Source: Sanderia malayensis (Eukaryota > Cnidaria > Scyphozoa > Semaeostomeae > Pelagiidae). From it: a DNA stretch of 64,000 nucleotides. The notes beneath the pieces were generated by a model. It had not been told where the DNA came from and ran no database searches. It was given only the letters and a program-made list of their open reading frames with translations. A program made the translations under genes and the position numbers. Positions 11,665-20,609 of this stretch are shown here, piece after piece (the stretch's first letter is position 1; every line of letters begins with the position of its first letter). The stretch spans positions 3,038,001-3,102,000 of the forward strand of contig RQOL01000531.1 of NCBI GenBank assembly GCA_013076295.1, read 5' to 3'.

Positions 11665-13080
11665 GTAAGTGCCTTGACGCATGCGTACATGATTCGCTCC
11701 CCGTGTGTGGTTTATAATCAATGTTGTATAGAGCCTCAATGCGCATTATTAAACTTCGGTGGCCATTTCCTCTGCCAAATGTCACTGGGATTTTATTAAC
11801 TTTTCGGCAAAGATTGCTGATCTTGAAAGATTTCATCTTTATTTAGAGTTCAGTCTTTCTATTTGGCAAAACTATCAAACATTTTGAGCATAGTGGCTGC
11901 TCGGCATGTGGCAATGGCCTTCCCGGGGAAGATAGGATTTCGCCTTTTTTGGCGAAATTTTATTGGAACCGGGTGATTTTTAGCAATTGTTTATTAACAA
12001 TTTTCCACATCTTTTACATTTTATTTACATTTAATTTTTTGAAGAACTGTAAGGCTTCAAGTGCCCATTGTAACAATTGGCACTTGAAGCCCCACAGTTA
12101 CAACTTCATTCCAAGAAGTTTTTGTATGGGCGTTAGGAATGCATCATTGTTGTCAGGAAACCTGCATTTTCATGCTTCCTAAATAATCCTGTGGATGACC
12201 TAGGAGGCATTAAATCATATCGCTTACGGGAATGTTTCATGGACGCATGCGCTTATAAAGAAATGTTCAACCATTGTATCGTGAACTTTGTCCAATCATT
12301 TCATTGTTCTCATGGTGATTTCCATGTGATTCATTTTGGTATTGCAAATTTTTGCTTAGGTGAGAATTATTGCCAAATATGGTGCTATATCAGTAACTTC
12401 CGGCCATTTTGTTTTTTCCTGCAACAAAACCCCTTGCACGTTGTTATTCTGACCTTTTAGTCATCGTTTGGCGAGTGAAGACCAAGCAACGAGTGTAGGC
12501 CAAGGATAAAGACAAGACTGCGAAGAAGCAACAAAGTTCTGTGATGTGAATGACTTGCTATTAACCAAAGACTTTCATTTTGTCACCCAGGTATGAAGTT
12601 TATTCTCGTTCTTATTATCTATGTATTCCTTATGGTTCGGTTAATATTGTTGACATATTAATAGGTTTTAGTTGGATTGTAATGACGGTTGCTGGTGGCG
12701 TAAAGCTTCTTGAACTTATTTTGTAAGTCCTATATTTGTCAAGGTTCACTTGTTATTGGGAATTTTTATTTCTAACCTAGCTATTCCTGTGACAGCAGTC
12801 TGGTTATTTCCTGCTATTGTTATTGAAAGTGGCTTGTAGAATGAATTTTTTAAATTTTTTAGATGGTAGATCTCTAGAGAGAAATGGCCGATGATTGAAA
12901 GTTAGTAGGTGTGTCGAGAAGTTATCGACTTTTTCCTAGCCTATTTTTTACTGTGAAAGTTCATTGCTGTTCTATTTGTTGCATTAATCTTCTCCATTTT
13001 TATTACGCTCGTTCTCTTGCTTGCGTGTGGAATCTAATTGAGTTTCTTTAAATTTTTAGACCCAATGATCGCTGGTAGCT
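11665..13080. other. Non-coding stretch with possible 5' UTR exons
   Basis: No clear coding exon. 12053-12091 is a hairpin (GGCTTCAAGTGCC inverted). A segment ending TGTCACCCAG before GTATGAAG (about 12590) and 12669-12721, ending at GTAAGT, look like possible non-coding leader exons for the small ORF at 13081. Confidence 0.3.
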
Positions 13081-13356
13081 ATGACCGAAGCCTTATCGAA
13101 AGTGAGTCTTATTTAAGTGTTTGAATCTATTGTCACAAAAATTTACCTGCATTAAAAATTGCACATATTGAATTTCATCTTAATTCTGATAAATTTACGT
13201 TATTTTCAGAGAGAAGATCAAAAGATAACGAAAGATGATATAGAAGAAACGAAGATTATACCCGAGACGACCTGTAAAATGAAAAAGAACTTGCTGGGAA
13301 GTGAAATAACCATCGCTGATCAAAATATGATTCATTGTACAATTTTAACTGAATAG
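13081..13356 (+). CDS. Small two-exon ORF, unrecognised, copy 1
   Basis: Exon 13081-13101 opens with ATG, carries seven codons and ends at GTGAGT. Exon 13210-13356 follows a TTATTTTCAG acceptor and ends at TAG. The join is phase 0 and gives a 55-residue, charged, Lys/Glu/Ile-rich protein. Copy 2 (47677-47697 and 47806-47952) keeps the structure with two amino-acid changes. I recognise no family. It could also be the last exons of a longer gene or a neutral ORF. Confidence 0.35.
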
Positions 13357-13469
13357 TACATTACAATATGATTATATTCGCCCACAATCATGTTGATTTT
13401 TGCATAAAAATGTATATTAGAAATAGTTGTCGCCGTCTGGCACTTCCTCCCACCTTCTTAAACTTATAA

Positions 13470-13695
13470 ATTTTATATATTACAACCTGGAAATTCTGGT
13501 AGCTATGCAACTGATATGACCCTGCGACTTTTGCCCCCGAAACAAATACCCTAGGTACTCATTTACCGACCTCGCAAGGTTGGCTGACGGACGGCTTATC
13601 CTTTGTCATTCCAACCATCCGTCGACTCGAAACCATCAAGGTTACCCTCCAAGAATGCGAAATCCAGCGCCTTAGCCACTAGACTACACCACCGC
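13470..13695 (-). mobile_element. tRNA-derived SINE, copy 1
   Basis: Read on the minus strand from 13695, the head has an A box (TAGTCTAGTGGCTAAGG) and a B box (GGTTTCGAGTC) at tRNA-like spacing. A non-tRNA body follows, containing GGTAAATGAGTACC and GTTGCATAGCTACCAG. The tRNA fold is imperfect, so this is a SINE rather than a functional tRNA. Lower boundary approximate. Confidence 0.6.
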
Positions 13696-13954
13696 TTGAG
13701 TTACCAACGCGCTTATTTAAAACTACAATACATCGCATTTTTATTGCACATTAATTACTTTACATACTCACAACCACGCCGTACTAATAATATATGTACT
13801 CTAATAGCGAGCATAAACATCCGTATGTAATGTCCCGTACATATAATAGTTCACTGATAAGCACAAACATCCATATATATAGCTATATATATTATCAATA
13901 GGTTGGCAATTCCAGCAAGCTTTTTCATGGCTTTGAGCTCCTGAATGTTATGTC

Positions 13955-14557
13955 TCATATGTATCGACAATATTTTTCCATCATCCCGGTGATTTCGTCC
14001 TCTTCGAGTAGCTCTTGGATACCTAAAAGTTAATGTAAATACAGTTTGAATTTATAGAAACTCTGCCGCTTAATTTTGAAGAAGTTTCTTGCTGAAGTAC
14101 AATTGTCCACACATGTCCGTATGACTTTAATGTGTGCAGTTTTTGTGTTCAATCCGACGAGCGTGGGTAACTGATGCGAATTTTGCGCTTTCTATTTGCT
14201 TCCAGAGAAATAAATCATATGCAAGCACTGAATTTTAAGAATGCACCAATAACCATTTACATGTTTGAAAATCCTAATTGAACTTACGTAAACCAAATGA
14301 CGCCCAGTGTGCAAGTGTTGTGCATGGTTGCAAAAGTAAATTCCTGTCTTCTTTTTCTTCAACGAAAAGAGAAACAGCACATATCAGCGTAGAATCCTCA
14401 AGAATTTCAGATAGTTTATTACTCTGTTGTCACCTGTCTGATAATCTAAAATGCTGTATAATTTATTATATCATACCTCATAGTAAAGCAATTACATTGC
14501 AAGTTTCTGGCTGGCTATTACAGACAAGGTAGAGATGATAAACGACCGATATAACAT
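13955..14557 (-). CDS. Predicted four-exon small gene, unrecognised, copy 1
   Basis: Minus-strand exons 14522-14557 (ATG, donor GTAATA), 14288-14356 (donor GTAAGT), 14062-14191 (donor GTTTCT) and 13955-14022 (ends TGA). Phases 0, 0 and 1 join into one frame of 100 residues. The second exon encodes YFCNHAQHLHTGRH, a Cys/His-rich stretch, and the last encodes an acidic LLEEDEITGMMEKY tail. Copy 2 (48557-49159) keeps every boundary. The first exon is the least certain. No family recognised. Confidence 0.4.
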
Positions 14558-15106
14558 CAATAAATTGGCAGCAACACGAGATTCACAACCGCTTCTGATC
14601 AAGTCCAAATAAAAAGAATTAGACTGGAGTGGCACACCTTACCTTATCTGCATAATTATCACGTATGAATCCCTTTGCTTCACCATAGCAACCACGCTTG
14701 AATGTAGTGGAAGTTACCCTTCTGTGAATATGTTAAACCAACCAGATGAAAGCAAATAACAGAACTGCATTCTTTGTGTTCTCCTTACTATTGTTGAGCA
14801 CTGGTCATTGTTGTATGGAAATCTTTTCAATCTAGAAATATTAGTTTAAAAGTTGCACAGCATATTCCTGTCTTAGTTATTAAAGAAAATTCTAAACTCG
14901 TTACTTTGTGTCCCTGTGGGGAGAAATGGAACATTTTTGGTGCCAAAATTACTTCAAAATTCCATCACGCCATATCAAGAGCTTATAGAAAATCTTTCTC
15001 TCGTCATTCAAAATTAAAAATTGCTATTATATGATTATTATTATTATTATTATTATATGATTGCTCTATTTAACATTATTTGATCCTGTACTGCATTATT
15101 ATCAAG
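14558..15106. other. Intergenic; dispersed repeat and ATT microsatellite
   Basis: 14658-14762 resembles 29154-29257 (shared blocks around AAGTTACCCT and CAGATGAAA). 15036-15055 is a short ATT microsatellite. No gene recognised. Confidence 0.4.
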
Positions 15107-15247
15107 ATGCCAGCAAATTCAAAGAAGAGCAAGCAACCATCAAAACGTCAAGAATTTGAATTTATTGAAACAAATAGTGCCGGAGAAGTCCAGCACGAAG
15201 AAGCACCTCCAACTTCAAAGTCAGAAATAGAAATTTACAAAAACTGA
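15107..15247 (+). pseudogene. Short ORF, frameshifted relative to copy 2
   Basis: Opens MPANSKKSKQPSKRQ. Relative to copy 2 (49711-49890, 59 residues) it lacks one base in TCAAAGTCAGAAATAG, so the frame ends early at 46 residues. The sequence is basic then acidic, with no recognised domain. It may be a first exon, a decayed gene or chance. Confidence 0.25.
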
Positions 15248-15283
15248 TCTTACAAGAAGATACAGATAGCAAGGAAACAAGTT

Positions 15284-15760
15284 AGCAAGTTTCAGCTTTC
15301 TGGGACAGTTGGTTCAAAAGTTAGTATTCATCAGTGCCTGCAACAAGTGGTTTACTTCATGTATCTACCATGAACAGGCCGGATCGAAAGTACGGATTTT
15401 GAATTCCAATTTAATGTAGCTCACAAATGGTCTAAATCTACTAATTAACACCTTTTGGTGGCCTTTATACAACGTTCAGCTTTCTGGGGCAGTCGGTTCA
15501 AAAGTTATTATCCATCAGTGACTTCCACAAATAAATTGCTTCATCTATCTGCCATGAACAGGTCCAATCGAAATTCTGCATTTTCAAATTGAATGAAATA
15601 AGGCTCATAAATAGTATATATCAACTAATTAGAGCCTCCTGACCACTTTCAAGCAACTTTCCATTTGGATCAACAGTTATGATTTTGAAATGCTCCCAAG
15701 TGGTGAATAACTTTATGTATTCGTCATAAAAGCCTAAATTCAAATCTCTAAAATCAGAAA
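15284..15760. repeat. Diverged tandem copies of the about 180-bp repeat family
   Basis: Two to three diverged units with TTTCTGGGACAGTTGGTTCA, CATCAGTG and ACCATGAACAGG motifs, related to 3600-3920 and present in copy 2 at 49895-50330. Confidence 0.55.
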
Positions 15761-17339
15761 TTGTGTGAAAAAATGAACTTTATTGTTGTAAAGATTAAAC
15801 ATTGTATTATTTACCACAAAAGAGTAATGTTTTCCTGTCATCTCCATTTCTCTATTTTTTCTCCGACTATTCTTAGCCTGCAAATTAAATCTTAATTCTA
15901 CTAAACATTTACTTACGTAACTTCATCTTTTTATTTAATTTTCAACTCCCATCTAAAGAAAAATTAGCACTTTTTGTTTTTATTCTATATACTTAAAAAC
16001 GAATATCAAAAGAATGTGAACATTTTTAGGAAATGTTTCCCAAAGTCAGAGAACTAGAAGCTTGGTCGTCATGTAAATGTAGAATTTTACCTTAGGTAAT
16101 GTTAAGGTCGTTAGATTCAAGTTTCGCGCTCCAAATACTTATGGTACAGACCGGATAAAGTTTGCTTTGTGCAGGAAGCTATAGTGAAAAGGAAATTCGA
16201 AGAAAGTGGGAACATTTTTTGAAAATGGTGAGACAATTCCCGGGTTTCTGGGAGTAATGGTTAAAATTTTAGTGGGCCGAAATCGCCCGTGGATAGCTAT
16301 TTAAACTTTCTATCATACATGAAGTAGGTACTGAAAAAATCAAATTTTGAAATGGACTGAAAAATGACCCACAAGGAGTCGAATTATTGCTGCTGCGTAG
16401 CGGAACGAAGTGAAGCGGCTGCGCAGCAGATGTGAAGATGTTTGTCGGATTCTAGCCTGCGCGTGGCCTTAAATGCTCCTCCGTGTAGCCGCATGCTGGT
16501 TTTATTATCAATTCATCAATGGCCGTAGTCTTTGCTGCAGTGCAGTGAGAAGTTTTAGAAACATTGAGAAAACGATATTTGGTTGGATTATCTGCTGGTT
16601 ATTAACTTTTATTCGTGGCCAGAATCGAGAAGGCCCAAAAAGGCCATTTTATTTCGACAAGAACACAGGAGTTGCTTTCTTGTCGTGGGGATAAGTTTAT
16701 AAAAACGAATGCCTGCAAGCAGAAGAGAAAACCTGTGCGGAAGTATAAGGCCTTAAAAACTATTGGATCATCATTTGCACCATCATTATGTTTTACTTTT
16801 TTTTTAAAGTAATCCCGGTCCAGAAAATCCTGACTTCAGATTTCAAATTGTTGATGTGCATTTAATTTAGTTTTCCTTTTAATCTGGGGTTTTCGTTTTC
16901 TACATTTCCTTTATTTTTGGTATTGTTTTGTGTTCATTGTGAAGTCACATCAACAAAGATTTGAGTTTTATCTTTGATCTTCAAACTGAGCGTACACCTT
17001 TCAATAAAGAATAATTTGCTGAAACCTATTATTACTGAAATTCCAAAATCCAGCTATGAAACATAAATGTTAATAAGAAATGTCAAATATAAATGACAAC
17101 ATTCAAGCACATCAAATATAGAGAAACGACCTGTTCTGTTACCAATATAGATATCTAGGCTTCCAAGCTCACTAAACACCCCCTCTCCGTATTTTCTTGA
17201 AGCACTCATTTCAAAACAAATCGTTTTAATCAAATGCTAGATGCTTAACAGCTAGTATTAAATAGGTCCTACTCATCACGTTGAGACAATTCCCAGCTCT
17301 CTCTAGAAGTAATGGTTCGTGGACCGATATTTCCCGCGG
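15761..17339. other. No recognisable gene
   Basis: Contains an inverted GCTGCTGCGTAGCGG / CGGCTGCGCAGCAG pair at 16389-16430 and an AATAAAGAATAA signal near 17004. Two related blocks near 16230 and 17283 share GACAATTCCC, AGTAATGGTT and GGATAG. Overlapping short ORFs at 16473-16812 show no familiar domain. Confidence 0.35.
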
Positions 17340-17527
17340 ATAGGACTAAGACTTCATATAAGAATATCCTAAGGCCCTGAAATATATTATCGGACGAACC
17401 ATATATGGTACTACCATGTATATGTATGGCAGTATAGTATAGTAGTAGTAGCATAGTACCTGTATATTACTATAGTATACCGAAACGTCCTAGTTATCCT
17501 AGCTGTCCTAGTTATCCTAACTGTCCT

Positions 17528-18497
17528 ATACAATACAATACAATTCGTTAATGGACGCAGGCCTAGGGCCTATATATCCATCTCCTTTTAAAAATAGTTT
17601 CAGTCGATCTTGTATTTATAGTTCCATCGAAGCGGATGATCAGAAGTAAATCGATCAACCTTATTCTTGAAATCGTCCAGTGACCTTGCCCAAACTACTT
17701 CTCTGGGTAGCTCGTTCCAGACTTTTGCGACTCTGATTGTGAAGAAGTTATGGCGGAGCATGTGCTTGCCATCTGCACGTCTGACTTCTAGCTTGCGCCC
17801 ATTTCCTCGAGTACTTGTTTCCCCTAGCAGGTGAAGGTCTGGTGATGTCTCCGGGTCACTCAAGCCGCTAACTATCTTGTAGGTTTCAATGAGGTCTCCT
17901 CGCAATCTCCTGAAAGCGAGTGTGAACAGACCAAGGGTCCGTAGACGTTGTTCATATGATCGACCTTTGAGACCTCGGATCAACTTGGTTGCTCTTCTCT
18001 GTACTCTCTCTCTATTGTCTCAATGTCCTTGATCTTATAAGGGTGCCATACAACATTAGCATCTTCGATATGAGGGCGCACTTGAGCACGGTATAAATGT
18101 AGGAACATGTCTTTGTCCAGAAATTTGAATGTCCTTCTAATTATTCCCATATTTCGGTTTGCAACATTCACTTTCTCAGCTATATGATCACTAAACGACA
18201 ATTGCCCATCCATATACACACCAATATCTTTCTCTGAAGTAGTTGTTCCAAGTGGCACAGACTTTCCATCACTGTCTATCATAGCATAACTTGTATCATA
18301 TTCTTTTCTCCCTACAGTCATCAATTTCCACTTGTCGGGGTGGAACAAAACCAGCCACTTTCTTGACCACTCACATAGTTTGGTTAGGTCTTGTTGAAGG
18401 ATCTCTCTGTCTTTTTCTGATCTGATGTGGCGGAAAATCTTTGTATCGTCAGCAAACAAAAACACTTCTGATTCAACAATATCAGGCAAGTCATTGC
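17528..18497 (-). pseudogene. 5'-truncated CR1-like LINE reverse transcriptase
   Basis: Two overlapping minus-strand frames (18489-17980 and 17983-17600) encode the 3' part of a non-LTR reverse transcriptase. FADDTKIF is the catalytic palm motif; YRAQVRPHIEDANVVWHPY and the following thumb-like region are typical of CR1/Jockey-group elements. A two-base change in an AG run near 17998 shifts the frame. The 3' tail at 17528-17542 is an ATTGT-type microsatellite (CAATA repeats on the plus strand). It sits in the 9-bp array of the foldback left arm, which it interrupts. Confidence 0.75.
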
Positions 18498-18667
18498 TGT
18501 CCTAGTTATCCTAGCTGTCCTAGCTGTCCTAGTTATCCTAGCTGTCCTAGTTATCCTAACTGTCCTAGCTGTCCTAGTTGTCCTAGTTGTCCTACTTATC
18601 CTAGCGGTCCTAGTTATCCTAGTTGTCCTAGTTGTCCCAACTGTCCTAGTTATTCTAGATGTCCCAG
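18498..18667. repeat. 9-bp minisatellite in foldback left arm
   Basis: About 19 copies of CCTAGTTAT/CCTAGCTGT/CCTAGTTGT. A few copies lie left of the LINE (17487-17527), and the inverted partner array is at 19549-19676. Confidence 0.85.
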
Positions 18668-19548
18668 TTGTTGTGCATGACTTTATGCAGGGTGGGCCAA
18701 GAAAATAGCACCCGAAACAAACTATTTTTTAGGAAAGCAATATTATGAGCAATTTGTTACAAATTTCTACCATTAATATTCAACTTAAAAGACATCTTGT
18801 GTAAAAATATTTGGTATTTATGTTTTCTCATTTTGGAGCAATTGCAATTTCAAAATTTCTAGTCGTAAAATCTGCTGTTATAACATTTAATGTATGAGAA
18901 CTGACTACGTTGGAAGAGCAATACATACGTCTTTTTCAAATATGTTTTTTTCAAATTGTTCAGAGGAAAGCAATATGCCAAAATATCACATAAAAATAAA
19001 TATTTCATCCAAAATTTGCAAATTGCGAAAGGTTGGAAAAGAAAGAAAATCATTTCTGAATTTCCTTACAAAAACTTTTTCATTGGCCTGAGAACAACAC
19101 ACACAATACTGCGCCATTGGGTTAAGCCATTGAACGGACACGGGGTTTGTCGTTAACGAAAAGTTATGAAAGTAGTTAATACTTGGCCCCAGGAAGACTT
19201 CAGAAATTTATAGGAAATAGAGGAAACTTTGAACACCTTGTTTAATTATTTTTTTGTTCTTTTTAATTCTAATTTTTCTTGTTTTGTTTTTCAACGTTGT
19301 CCATTTTCAGACAAAATTTCATAACAGTAGGTTTTGCGACTAGAAGTTTTAAAATTACAACTGCTCAAAAATGACTTAATATAATTACAGAATATTTTTA
19401 CACAAGATGTCTTTTGAGTTGAATATTAATGGCAGAAATTTGCAACAAATTGCTCATAAGATGCTTTTCCTAAAAATAGTTTGTTTCGGGTGTTACATTT
19501 TTTGGCCCACCCTGTATAAAGTCATGCACAACAACTGGGACATCTAGG

Positions 19549-19676
19549 ATAGCTAGGACAGTTGGGACAGTTGGGACAACTAGAACAGTTAGGACAGTTA
19601 GGATAACTAGGACCGCTAGGACAGCTAGGACAACTAGGACAGTTAGGATAACTAGGACAGCTAGGATAACTAGGAC
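19549..19676. repeat. 9-bp minisatellite in foldback right arm
   Basis: Inverse-complement array (AGGACAACT-type units) matching 18498-18667 but with fewer copies. Confidence 0.85.
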
Positions 19677-20207
19677 GTATCGGTATACTATAGTAATATA
19701 CAGGTACTATACTACTATACTATACTATGCCATACATATACATGGTAGTACCATACATGGTTCGTCCGATAATATATTTCAGGGCCTTAGAATATTCTTA
19801 CATGAAGTCCTTGCCCTGCTTTCCAGGTTGAGTGTTTTACGTGCAAGGAACACGGAGCCAGAGAGAAACGATACAGTGTTGATTTTGAATGACTAACTCT
19901 GACTGTCTCTGACTGACTAATTACAATAATTTACAAGTATTTATATTACTCTAAATATCATGATGACGAAGCAAAAGTGTTTCTAGAAGGATTGAGAGTG
20001 ACCATGGAGAAATAGAAATAGAATGATGTAATTTGAATGACGTGGTATGGGGCTGTTTAATAATTACGTCACGTTAAATTTGGGTTTTTAGAACCACCCA
20101 TCCCCCCTCGTCACGCTCCGTCACGGCTTCATGTGAGATCCCCTTGCATGACGTCACTCTAGGCAGAGACAACCCCTCCCCTTAACAAAATTCCAGTACA
20201 TATGCCA

Positions 20208-20573
20208 TGTTGTAATTTTGTAGTTGATTGTCAGTAAAAACCTTTGTGATGCATAAATTTAGTATTAGGGGTGTGTTTTAGGAGATTAAAAATGTCAACA
20301 CTAAGAACAATAGTTAATTTTTAAATAAGACAAGTAGAAATAAAATAGAAGTAGAGTCATCGAGCATCGCACGAGAGGGTTCATTCGCTTATCCGCATAA
20401 TTCGCACTTTTCCGCTCACTTGATTTAAGTAGTTTTAAAGAATCTTTAGTTTTAATTGTTGTTTATCAAAGACATGATTGTTCATCATTATTCTGAATTT
20501 TTCAACGGAACCAATCAATTAGGGATGGTTTACATTTGCGTAAACCATCAAATCCTAACAAAAAAATACTTCA
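20208..20573 (+). repeat. BEL LTR 1 (366 bp)
   Basis: Begins TGTTGTAATTTTG and ends TACTTCA (TG...CA). It differs from LTR2 and LTR3 by short A/T-run indels near 20423-20500 and a T-to-A change near 20533. Confidence 0.85.
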
Positions 20574-20592
20574 TGGTGCCGTGACCCGGGAT
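20574..20592 (+). other. Primer-binding site, internal region 1
   Basis: TGGTGCCGTGACCCGGGAT lies directly after the LTR, complementary to a tRNA 3' end terminating in CACGGCACCA. I did not assign the tRNA. The second copy is at 24396-24414. Confidence 0.65.
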
Positions 20593-20609
20593 TGTAAAGT
20601 TGAAAAATT

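Larger units (their letters stand above)
6708..12036. repeat. 5.33-kb direct tandem duplication, unit 2
   Basis: Second unit, three bases shorter than the first owing to homopolymer differences near 7552, 11601 and 11945. At its right end, copy-1 sequence continues with TTTTTGAAGAAC, matching copy 2, so the original order resumes here. Confidence 0.9.
17340..19815. mobile_element. Foldback-type transposon with long repeat-bearing arms
   Basis: Absent at the matching site in copy 2 (about 51934). The left arm starts near 17342 (AAGACTTCATATAAGAATAT) and runs through TATCGGACGAACCAT, a 9-bp CCTAGYTRT array and TGTCCCAGTTGTTGTGCATG to about 18890. The right arm, about 19310-19815, is its inverse complement with mismatches. 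The centre (about 18890-19310) is non-coding. Long TIRs containing short tandem repeats define Drosophila FB-like elements. A LINE interrupts the left arm. No transposase is encoded, and no clear target-site duplication is visible. Confidence 0.7.

Noticed and set aside
13600..13700. Functional tRNA gene on the minus strand
   Set aside because: A and B boxes exist, but stems do not pair well and the sequence continues into a SINE-type body.
16473..16812. Overlapping ORFs of 65-76 residues
   Set aside because: Frames change between the copies through a single-base indel in an A-run, and no domain is seen.
18441..18680. ORF of CPSCPSYPS repeats resembling a cysteine-rich structural protein
   Set aside because: It is the translation of the 9-bp foldback minisatellite; nine bases per unit automatically keeps the frame open.
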